From Planctomycetaceae bacterium (GTDB lineage: Bacteria > Planctomycetota > UBA1135 > GCA-002686595), in assembly GCA_011525785.1 (NCBI GenBank), contig WYBT01000030.1, positions 310,001-374,000 of the forward strand: a stretch of 64,000 nt of DNA, written 5' to 3'. Both the position numbers and the translations under genes were made by a program. Of the stretch, positions 15,455 to 22,378 are shown one piece after another. The first letter of the stretch is position 1, and each line of letters opens with the position of its first letter. The notes under the pieces are model-generated. The model had not been told where the DNA came from, did no database searches, and saw nothing but the letters and a program-made list of their open reading frames with translations.

Positions 15455-17818
15455 ATGGGAGAGATGGACGACGTCGTCAAGGAGTTCCTGGTCGAGAGTC
15501 ACGAGAACCTCGACCGGCTCGACAGCGAGCTGCTGGCGCTCGAGAGCCACCCGCAGGCGCGCGAGATGCTCTCGAGCATCTTCCGCACGATCCACTCGAT
15601 CAAAGGCGCCTGCGGCTTCCTGGGCTTCTCGCGGCTGGAGTCGCTGACCCACGCGGGCGAGAACCTGCTCTCGCTCCTGCGCGATGGAAAGCTCGGCGTC
15701 GACGGTCAGATCACCACGGCCCTGCTCGAGCTGGTCGACGCGGTGCGCAAGATGCTCGCCAGCATCGAGGCCAGCGGCGCCGAGGGCGACGAGGAGTTCG
15801 TCGCGCTCAAGGCGCAACTCAAGACGCTCCAGGGCGGGGCCACAGGCGCTGCCGCGCCCAAGGCGAGCGCTGCTGCCGCGGCGAAGACGCCAGTTGCGCC
15901 CGCGGCGGCGAGTCCTGCTGCGGCGCCTGCTCCTGCGCCTGCTCCCGCGCCCGTGGCCGAGAGCGCGCCCCAGGCCGCGCCGGCTGTCGCGCCTGAAGTC
16001 AGACACCAAGCCACGCACGAAGCTGCACACGAGCTCGCGCCTGTCGCTGCGCCGCCCGCCGCCGCAGCGACGCCCTCGCACGCAGCTGCGCCCGCAGCTG
16101 CGCCCGAACGCGCCAAGCCCGCTGCGCCGAGCGCGCCCGGCGCGGGCGTGGCGGAGAACTCGATCCGCGTCGACGTCGGTCAGCTCGACAAGCTGATGAA
16201 CCTCGTCGGCGAGCTCGTGCTGGCGCGCAACCAGGTGCTGCAGCTCGCCTCGCACTCCAGCGACAACGCCTTCGTGGCGACGACGCAGCGCCTGAACCTG
16301 ATCACCACCGAGCTGCAGGAGAGCGTGATGAAGACGCGCATGCAGCCGGTCATGACCGTGTGGAGCAAGTTGCCGCGCGTCGTGCGCGACGTGTCCACCG
16401 CGCTGGGCAAGCGCATCCGCGTCGAGATGCAGGGCGAGGAGACCGAACTCGACAAGACCATCCTCGAGGCCATCAAGGATCCGCTGACGCACATCGTGCG
16501 CAACTCCTGCGACCACGGGATCGAAACGCCCGCCGTGCGCGCCGAGCGCGGCAAGCCCGCCGAAGGCCGGCTCACGCTGCGCGCGTTCCACGAGGGCGGA
16601 CAGGTGATCCTCGAGATCGACGACGACGGCGGCGGCATCGACGTCGAGCGCGTCAAGCGCAAGGCCGTCTCCAACGGGCTGATCACGCAGGAGCACGCCG
16701 CGCGCATGAGCGAGCGCGAAGCCTGCGGACTGATCTTCGCGGCCGGACTCTCGACGGCGCAGCAAGTCACCAACATCTCCGGCCGCGGCGTGGGGATGGA
16801 CGTGGTCAAGTCGAACATCGAGAAGATCGGCGGCCAGGTCGACATCTCCAACCGCTACCTGCAAGGCCTGACGCTGCGCATCAAGATCCCGCTCACGTTG
16901 GCGATCATCCCGGCGCTGGTGGTCACCGCGGGCGGCGAGCGCTTCGCCATTCCGCAGGTCTCGCTGCTCGAGCTGGTGCGCCTGGAGGGAGAGGCGCGAC
17001 AGCGCGCGATCGATTCGATCGAGGGCGCGCCGGTGTACCGCTTGCGCGGCCAGTTGCTGCCGCTGGTGCGCCTGGAGAGCGAGCTGGCCTTGAACTCGCG
17101 CGCGGCCGCCGACGATCCGCTCAACATCGTGATCCTGCAGGCCGAAGGGCGCCGCTTCGGGCTGGTGGTCGAGCGCATCTGCGACACCGAGGAAATCGTG
17201 GTCAAGCCGCTCGCCAAGTGGCTCAAGTCGATCCCGGTGTTCGCGGGCGCGACGATCATGGGCGACGGCCGCGTGGCGCTGATCCTGGACGTGCTCGGGC
17301 TCGCGCAGCGCGCCCACGTGCTCGCCGACGGGCCCGAGCGGCTCGTGGACAGCGGCGAGAGCGCCAAGAGCACCGCGAGCGCGACCAGCAAGCGCCTCCT
17401 GCTGTTCCAGGTCGGAGCGGACCTGCGCATGGCCGCGCTGCTCGAGGACGCCGCGCGCCTGGAGGAGTTCCGGCTCCAGGACCTCGAGGTCTCCGGCGAT
17501 CGACGCGTGGTGCAGTACCGCGACGAGATCCTCCCTCTGCTGCCACTCGCGCGCGCCTTCGGACGCACCAGCTCCCTCGACGAGCCCGAGCGCCAGAGCG
17601 TGCAGGCGGTGGTCTCGCGCGTCGGCGGGCGCAACTACGCGCTGGTCGTCGAGCGCATCCTCGACATCGTCGAGCAGGACCTGCGCGTGGGCGGCGGTCC
17701 GCGCCAGGGCCTGATCCAGGGCACGAGCGTGATCCAGTCCAAGGTCACCGACCTCGTGGACCTCGCCGCCGTCACCTGCCATCTCGACCCGTCCGCCAGC
17801 CGCGAGGTGTTCGCATGA
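15455..17818 (+). CDS. cheA: Chemotaxis histidine kinase CheA with two tandem CheW-like domains
   Basis: Protein of 787 residues that phosphorylates itself on an Hpt histidine and passes phosphate to CheY and CheB. Residues 1-110 are the Hpt domain with H47 in FRTIHSIKGACGFLGF. Residues about 127-230 are an Ala/Pro-rich linker in which no CheY-binding P2 domain can be seen. P3 begins near 234 (SIRVDVGQLDKLMNLVGELV). The ATPase core shows the N-box HIVRNSCDHG near 346, IDDDGGGID, and GRGVGMDVV near 443. A CheW-like P5 domain runs from about 478. A second, more divergent CheW-like domain occupies about 645-787. The ATG has GGAGGG (15441-15446) at good spacing; an ATG three codons later is the alternative. 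The stop overlaps cheW (ATGA). Confidence 0.93.
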   Translation: MGEMDDVVKEFLVESHENLDRLDSELLALESHPQAREMLSSIFRTIHSIKGACGFLGFSRLESLTHAGENLLSLLRDGKLGVDGQITTALLELVDAVRKMLASIEASGAEGDEEFVALKAQLKTLQGGATGAAAPKASAAAAAKTPVAPAAASPAAAPAPAPAPAPVAESAPQAAPAVAPEVRHQATHEAAHELAPVAAPPAAAATPSHAAAPAAAPERAKPAAPSAPGAGVAENSIRVDVGQLDKLMNLVGELVLARNQVLQLASHSSDNAFVATTQRLNLITTELQESVMKTRMQPVMTVWSKLPRVVRDVSTALGKRIRVEMQGEETELDKTILEAIKDPLTHIVRNSCDHGIETPAVRAERGKPAEGRLTLRAFHEGGQVILEIDDDGGGIDVERVKRKAVSNGLITQEHAARMSEREACGLIFAAGLSTAQQVTNISGRGVGMDVVKSNIEKIGGQVDISNRYLQGLTLRIKIPLTLAIIPALVVTAGGERFAIPQVSLLELVRLEGEARQRAIDSIEGAPVYRLRGQLLPLVRLESELALNSRAAADDPLNIVILQAEGRRFGLVVERICDTEEIVVKPLAKWLKSIPVFAGATIMGDGRVALILDVLGLAQRAHVLADGPERLVDSGESAKSTASATSKRLLLFQVGADLRMAALLEDAARLEEFRLQDLEVSGDRRVVQYRDEILPLLPLARAFGRTSSLDEPERQSVQAVVSRVGGRNYALVVERILDIVEQDLRVGGGPRQGLIQGTSVIQSKVTDLVDLAAVTCHLDPSASREVFA

Positions 17819-18267
17819 GCCCGGTTCCCACGACTCCCGCCAAGGTCGAGCAGTTCTGCACCTTCTATCTCGATCGGAGCCTGTTCGGCGTCGAGGTCGG
17901 GCGCGTGCAGGAGGTCATCCGCAGTCAGGAGATGACCGCGGTGCCGCTGGCGCCTTCGGTCGTGCGCGGCCTGATCAACCTGCGCGGTCAGATCGTCACC
18001 GCGCTCGACCTGCGCAGGCGGCTGGGTCGGCCGGACCACGCCGACGCCCGCGCGCCGATGAACGTGGTCGTGCGCAGCGAGGAGGGCGCCGTGAGCCTGC
18101 TGGTCGACGAGATCGGCGACGTACTCGAGGTCGACTCGCTCCAGCTCGAGCCGCCGCCGCGCACGCTCGTCGGCCGCAGCCGCGAATTGATCCGCGGCGT
18201 GGTGCAGCGCGAGCAAGGACTGCTGCTGGTGCTCGACATCGACCGCACGCTCGAGACCGGCGAGTAG
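17815..18267 (+). CDS. cheW: Chemotaxis coupling protein CheW
   Basis: Protein of 150 residues forming one CheW domain, which docks the CheA P5 domain onto receptor tips in the membrane array. The conserved features VEVGRVQEVIR, PSVVRGLINLRGQIVTALDLR and VDEIGDVLEV are all present, including the NLRGxIxxxxDLR core typical of functional CheW. The length is normal. It starts four bases inside the cheA stop, so CheA and CheW are probably made in a fixed ratio. A 113-base gap with a hairpin separates it from cheY. Confidence 0.92.
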   Translation: MSPVPTTPAKVEQFCTFYLDRSLFGVEVGRVQEVIRSQEMTAVPLAPSVVRGLINLRGQIVTALDLRRRLGRPDHADARAPMNVVVRSEEGAVSLLVDEIGDVLEVDSLQLEPPPRTLVGRSRELIRGVVQREQGLLLVLDIDRTLETGE

Positions 18268-18352
18268 CTCGCTCGCACAGCTCGCACGTCGCGCGCCGCT
18301 GCTTCAGTCCGGCGGATGCCAGCGTCGATACCTGCGCACCCTAGGCCCCCAG

Positions 18353-18373
18353 CTCCCCCGAACGGGGGAGGAG
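18353..18373 (+). promoter_or_regulatory. Hairpin overlapping the cheY ribosome-binding site
   Basis: CTCCCCCG (18353-18360), AA, then CGGGGGAG (18363-18370) is a perfect 8-bp inverted repeat. Its right arm is part of the purine-rich GGGGGAGGAG Shine-Dalgarno-like stretch in front of the GTG at 18381. Folding would mask the ribosome site of cheY. Confidence 0.55.
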
Positions 18374-18380
18374 AACGAGC

Positions 18381-18758
18381 GTGCTTGCATTGGTTGTCGA
18401 TGACTCGGCGGTGATTCGCACGGTGCTCACGCGCATCCTCTCGGGCCTGGGCTACGAGGTCTTGTCCGCGATCCACGGGCGCGACGCGCTGAACAAGCTC
18501 GAGGCCGGCGCGAGTCCGGCGCTCGCGCTGGTCGACTGGAACATGCCGGAGATGAACGGCTACGAGTTCATCCGCGCGCTGCGCACCGACGCCCGCTGGC
18601 GCAGCCTGCCGGTGATGATGGTCACGACCGAGACCGAGATCGAGCAGGTCGCGCGCGCGCTCGCCGCTGGCGCGAACGAGTATCTGATGAAGCCCTTCAC
18701 ACCCGAGATGGTGCAGGACAAGCTCGCGCTCCTGGGCCTCTCGCCGACGCAGGGCTGA
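18381..18758 (+). CDS. cheY: CheY-type response regulator
   Basis: Stand-alone receiver domain of 125 residues. The acidic pair is D7/D8 in LVVDDSAVIR, the phosphoacceptor is D52 in LVDWNMPEMNG, the conserved Thr lies in MVTTE, and the Lys in LMKPFTPE. All catalytic residues are present, so it should accept phosphate from CheA and carry the signal to an output; that output (flagellar motor, type IV pili or other) is not in the window. The GTG start is supported by the strong upstream SD-like GGGGGAGGAG. The stop precedes the cheB ATG by two bases. A second cheY lies 2.1 kb downstream in the same operon. Confidence 0.9.
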   Translation: MLALVVDDSAVIRTVLTRILSGLGYEVLSAIHGRDALNKLEAGASPALALVDWNMPEMNGYEFIRALRTDARWRSLPVMMVTTETEIEQVARALAAGANEYLMKPFTPEMVQDKLALLGLSPTQG

Positions 18759-18760
18759 AG

Positions 18761-19837
18761 ATGGCCTCGGCCAGTGTGCTGGCCCTCGCGGTCGGCGCGG
18801 CGCGGCGCCAGATGGTGCGGCATGCGCTCGATGTCGAGGGGCTCGAGCTGCTCGGCGTCGTAGCGACGCTCCAAGCACTCCGCGCCCGTGCGAGTTTGTT
18901 GCAGCCCACGCTGGTGGTGCTCGCCGGAGAGCCTTCGGGCGAGGGCTGGGCGCCGCTGCTGGCGCTCGTTCGAGCCGCGGCGCCGGAGTGCGTCGTGCTG
19001 GCCTGCGTGCCCGCTGACGAGGACTCGTCGGCGAACTCCCAGGCCGCGCGCCGGGCCGGGGCCGACTGCGTGATCGCCTGCGCCGAGGATCTGGCTGCGG
19101 GCGCGGCGCTCACGGCCAAGGTCCGCGAACTGCTCGGCGGCCTCGCGCCGCGCGAGGGCGATCCGGCGAGCGCGCCTCCGCGACCTGCGCCGGCGCTGGC
19201 GAGCACGTCGGTGTCGGCGCTCCTGCGCGCCGAACCGGTTTGCCTGGTGATCGGCTCGTCGACCGGAGGGCCGCGCGCCCTCGAGGTCGTGCTCAGCGCG
19301 CTGCCGGCCGACTTCGCACTGCCGATCCTGATCGTTCAACACATGCCCGCCGGATTCACGGCCAACCTGGCCCAGAGCCTGAGCGGCAGTTGCGCCTTCG
19401 ACGTGCGCGAGGCGCGCGGCGGCGAGGGCCTCGAGCGCGGCGTGGCGCTGGTGGCGCCGGGCGATCGACACATGCGCGTGGTCGGTCCGGCGCGCGAGGC
19501 GCGGGTCGAACTCGACCTGGGGCCGCCGCGCAACTTCTGCCGTCCGTCGGTCGACGTGCTGTTCGAGTCGGCGGCCGAGGTGTTCGGCGGCGCGACGCTT
19601 GCGGTGGTGCTGACCGGCATGGGGCAGGACGGACTGCTCGGCGCCGAGAAGCTGCGTGCGAACGGTGCTCGCGTGCTCGTGCAGGACGAGGCCACGAGCG
19701 TGGTGTGGGGCATGCCCGGCGCGATTGCGCGCGCGGGGCTGGCCGATGTGGTCGCGCCGATCGGAGAACTGGCCGGGCGCGTGGTGCAGGCGCTGTCGTC
19801 GAGCGCGCGTACCCGCGCGAGGAGTGAGCCTTCATGA
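18761..19837 (+). CDS. cheB: Chemotaxis methylesterase CheB with degenerate receiver domain
   Basis: Protein of 358 residues. The C-terminal esterase has its full triad: S167 in IGSSTGGPRAL, H194 in VQHMPAGFT and D290 in GMGQDG. It removes methyl groups from receptor glutamates, or deamidates glutamines. The N-terminal 120 residues align with a receiver domain but lack its chemistry: the acidic DD pair is replaced in LALAVGAARRQMVRH, and the phosphoacceptor region reads LVVLAGEPSGEG with no Asp. A Pro/Ala-rich linker (about 130-150) joins the domains. Activation by phosphotransfer from CheA is therefore unlikely. The stop overlaps cheR by four bases (ATGA). Confidence 0.9.
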   Translation: MASASVLALAVGAARRQMVRHALDVEGLELLGVVATLQALRARASLLQPTLVVLAGEPSGEGWAPLLALVRAAAPECVVLACVPADEDSSANSQAARRAGADCVIACAEDLAAGAALTAKVRELLGGLAPREGDPASAPPRPAPALASTSVSALLRAEPVCLVIGSSTGGPRALEVVLSALPADFALPILIVQHMPAGFTANLAQSLSGSCAFDVREARGGEGLERGVALVAPGDRHMRVVGPAREARVELDLGPPRNFCRPSVDVLFESAAEVFGGATLAVVLTGMGQDGLLGAEKLRANGARVLVQDEATSVVWGMPGAIARAGLADVVAPIGELAGRVVQALSSSARTRARSEPS

Positions 19838-20658
19838 GTGTGAGCCCCGAGGACTTCCGCTTCGTCAGCGCCTTCGTGCGCGACGCGGCAGCGATCGTGC
19901 TGGAGTCGGGCAAGGAGTACTTGGTCGAGACCCGCCTGGGGCCCGTGGCCGAGCGCTCGGGCCTCGACGGCATCCCCAGTCTCGTCCGCGAGCTGCGCCG
20001 CGACCGTCACGGCGCCCTGGCGCGCGCCGTCGTCGACGCGATGACGACCAACGAGACCTCGTTCTTCCGCGACGTCGGTCCCTACCAGCACCTGCGCCAG
20101 AGCGTGATCCCGGCGCTGATCGACGCGCGCCGCGCGGACAAGCGCCTGAGCATCTGGTGCGCGGCGGCCTCCAGCGGTCAGGAGCCCTATTCGCTGGCCA
20201 TGTTGCTGCGCGAGCACTTCCCGCAGCTGGAGTCCTGGACGGTGCAGTTCATCGCCACCGACATCTCGCAGGCCATGCTCGCGCGCTGTCGCAACGGCGT
20301 GTACAGCCAGCTCGAAGTCAACCGCGGCCTGCCCGCGCCTCTGCTGGTCAAGTACTTCCAGAAGAAGGGCCTGGACTGGCAGGTGGACGAGCGTCTGCGC
20401 AACTGGATCGAGTGGCGCGAGTTCAACCTGGTGGGGCGCGCCTGGAACAGCCTGCCCAAGTTCGACCTCGTGCTCCTGCGCAACGTGATGATCTACTTCG
20501 ACGTCGAGACCAAGCGCGGGATCCTGGCCAACATGCGGCGCGTGCTGCGACCGGACGGCTACCTGTTCCTCGGCACGGCGGAGACCACCGTGAACGTCGA
20601 CGAGGGCTTCCAGCCCGAGTCGGCGCACAGTTCCTGCTTCCGCCAGCGCGCGGCCTGA
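19834..20658 (+). CDS. cheR: Chemotaxis receptor methyltransferase CheR
   Basis: Protein of 274 residues that transfers methyl from S-adenosylmethionine to receptor glutamates. The N-terminal helical domain contains MTTNETSFFRD, a hallmark of CheR. The SAM-binding core shows IWCAAASSGQEPYSLAMLL, FIATDISQAML and VLLRNVMIYFD. The C-terminus ends soon after LGTAETT, with no TPR or pentapeptide-tether domain. It is translationally coupled to cheB, its opposing enzyme. No receptor gene lies in the window, so the substrates are encoded elsewhere. Confidence 0.93.
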   Translation: MSVSPEDFRFVSAFVRDAAAIVLESGKEYLVETRLGPVAERSGLDGIPSLVRELRRDRHGALARAVVDAMTTNETSFFRDVGPYQHLRQSVIPALIDARRADKRLSIWCAAASSGQEPYSLAMLLREHFPQLESWTVQFIATDISQAMLARCRNGVYSQLEVNRGLPAPLLVKYFQKKGLDWQVDERLRNWIEWREFNLVGRAWNSLPKFDLVLLRNVMIYFDVETKRGILANMRRVLRPDGYLFLGTAETTVNVDEGFQPESAHSSCFRQRAA

Positions 20659-20670
20659 GCGGCTGAGCTG

Positions 20671-20697
20671 CACGAACGGCGCGCGCCGGTCGTGTTT
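20671..20697 (+). terminator. Intra-operon hairpin between cheR and the second cheY
   Basis: CACGA-A-CGGC-GCGC-GCCG-G-TCGTG folds as a 5-bp plus 4-bp stem with one mismatch, followed by TTT. It lies 13 bases after the cheR stop. The short U-run suggests partial termination or mRNA-end protection rather than a full stop. Confidence 0.4.
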
Positions 20698-20818
20698 CAG
20701 TTCAAGAACGCCGGCTCGCGCGCTCGAAACAAGCGCTCGCTGTCGGAACCACCGCCGCGCGGGCGGATGGCGTCGCCGACGGTTCGTTCCTCCTCATCTC
20801 GAACCCAGCCGCACTGCC

Positions 20819-21193
20819 ATGAACAAGGTTTTGATCGTCGATGACTCCGCCACCATGCGCAAGATCATCACTCGCGTCCTGCGCCAGGCGGAGATCCCCG
20901 TCGGCGCCGTGGTCGAAGCAGGAAACGGAGTCGAAGGTCTCGAGCGGCTGCGCAGCGAGCCCGACATCGACCTGATCCTGTCCGACGTGAACATGCCCGA
21001 GATGAACGGCGTGGACTTCGTCAAGGCCGTGCGCACCAGCCACGCCAAGGAGGCGCTGCCGATGATCATGGTCACGACCGAAGGCGGCGAGGCGATGATG
21101 AAGTCGGCGCTGGACCTCGGCGCCAACGGCTACGTGACCAAGCCGTTCACGCCGGAGAGCATCCGGCGCGCCTTGGAGGCCTATCTTGGCTGA
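20819..21193 (+). CDS. cheY: Second CheY-type response regulator
   Basis: Receiver domain of 124 residues with D8/D9 in LIVDDSATMRK, phosphoacceptor D56 in LILSDVNMPEMNG, Thr in MVTTEGG and Lys in VTKPFTPE. It resembles classical CheY more closely than the first copy, for example in the DSATMRKII and MPEMNG segments. The 160-base gap before it holds a hairpin and the gap after it is negative: the next gene starts at a TTG eight bases inside this stop. The direct coupling to a CheX-like phosphatase gene suggests that this CheY is that phosphatase's substrate. Confidence 0.9.
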   Translation: MNKVLIVDDSATMRKIITRVLRQAEIPVGAVVEAGNGVEGLERLRSEPDIDLILSDVNMPEMNGVDFVKAVRTSHAKEALPMIMVTTEGGEAMMKSALDLGANGYVTKPFTPESIRRALEAYLG

Positions 21194-21767
21194 ACGGTCC
21201 GAGCCACTCGCGCAATCCGCGCCGACGCTTCCCAGCGATCGCGAGTTGGTCGATCACCTCGAGCGCGCCGTCGCGGAGGTCTTCGCGACCATGATCGGCG
21301 AGTGCGAGCGCATCGCGCGACTCGATGGCGCGTTGCCTGGCGAGGCGACGCGCGAGGAGGGCCGCGTCGAGTTGGACCTGCACGCCGGCGCGAGCGCTGC
21401 GATGAGCGTCGAGCGCGAGGCGGTGGTCGAGTTCCGCGGTCCGCTCGACGGTCGGCTGAGTCTGCGCACGGGCGAGCAGTGCGCCAGCGCGATCGCGCGC
21501 GGCCTCCTGATGAGCGCGCCCGACGATCCGCTCGCGCGCGAGGACGTCGAAGACGCGCTCAAGGAGTGCGCCAACATGCTCACGGGCTGGATCAAGAGCC
21601 AGGCGCTGGATCCGGTCGGGAGCTTCAGCATGAGCGTGCCGTTCATCGGCGCGGGGCAGCGTGAGCTGGTCGGTCCGCCGCTCGGCGCCCTGGTCTACCG
21701 CACGAGCGGCGGCCTGTTTGCACTCGAGTTGACGCGGCGCGAACTGCGCCGCGAGGCCGGGGGCTGA
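21186..21767 (+). CDS. CheX/CheC-like CheY-phosphate phosphatase (first copy)
   Basis: Protein of 193 residues. The segment EDALKECANMLTG fits the CheC/CheX/FliY active-site pattern D/S-x3-E-x2-N, with a proline about 22 residues later (MSVPF). In that family the Glu and Asn position water to hydrolyse phospho-CheY. Only one such motif is present, as in CheX, whereas CheC and FliY usually have two. The first 60 residues are a poorly conserved helical extension. The start is TTG inside the cheY stop, which suggests strict coupling. The stop TGA shares its A with the ATG of the second copy. Confidence 0.68.
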   Translation: MAERSEPLAQSAPTLPSDRELVDHLERAVAEVFATMIGECERIARLDGALPGEATREEGRVELDLHAGASAAMSVEREAVVEFRGPLDGRLSLRTGEQCASAIARGLLMSAPDDPLAREDVEDALKECANMLTGWIKSQALDPVGSFSMSVPFIGAGQRELVGPPLGALVYRTSGGLFALELTRRELRREAGG

Positions 21768-22351
21768 TGGCCGCGAGCGGGAACATCGCGGAGCAAGCCG
21801 ACCTCGCCTTGTGCGAGGCGCTCATGCGGCGCATCTGCGACGACTTGGGGATGCTGCTGGACCGGCCGCTGGAGCTCGAGCAGGTCACGGCCACGCGCAG
21901 CCCGCACAAGGTCGCGGGCGAGCGCAGCGTGCACATCGCCTTCAAGTTCGGCGTGAGCGTGGACGGCGTGGCGCAGCACGGGGCGATCCTCGTGCCGCTG
22001 GCCGACTCGATCGCGTTCGCGTGCTACCTGATGATGATGACCGACGAAGTCGTCACCACGCGCCGCAAGGACAAGGACCTCGACCGCGCGCAGAAGGACG
22101 CCATGGTCGAGGTGTGCAACCTCGTCGGCGGCTCGATCGACGGCGCGCTGCGCGACCAGTTCCAAAAGCGCGTGTCGGCGCGCTCCGAGGGCTGTCAGGG
22201 CATGCGTCCGGGCGCGGCGCCGGCCTTCGAGCGCATCCCGGGCGTCGAACTCGTGATCGCGCGCGCCAAGGTGAAGCTGCACACCTTCCCCAGCTTCGAG
22301 ATGCTGATGATGCTGCCCGCGATCACGCCCGCGGCGCCGCCGGCGACGTGA
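21767..22351 (+). CDS. CheX/CheC-like CheY-phosphate phosphatase (second copy)
   Basis: Protein of 194 residues with KDAMVEVCNLVGGSIDGAL, again matching D-x3-E-x2-N, so a second single-site phosphatase is likely. It is clearly divergent from the first copy. It has a longer middle part (KRVSARSEGCQG...) and a hydrophobic C-terminus ending MLMMLPAITPAAPPAT. It starts on the TGATG junction with the preceding gene and closes the chemotaxis operon. It converges with the GH31 gene across only 27 bases. An alternative role as a CheC-type adaptor without strong phosphatase activity cannot be excluded. Confidence 0.6.
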   Translation: MAASGNIAEQADLALCEALMRRICDDLGMLLDRPLELEQVTATRSPHKVAGERSVHIAFKFGVSVDGVAQHGAILVPLADSIAFACYLMMMTDEVVTTRRKDKDLDRAQKDAMVEVCNLVGGSIDGALRDQFQKRVSARSEGCQGMRPGAAPAFERIPGVELVIARAKVKLHTFPSFEMLMMLPAITPAAPPAT

Positions 22352-22378
22352 TCGCGGCCGCGCGCGATGTGCGCGCGC

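Noticed and set aside
15287-17782. An 831-codon minus-strand frame opposite cheA
   Set aside because: It mirrors cheA third-position bias and shows no fold-like pattern.
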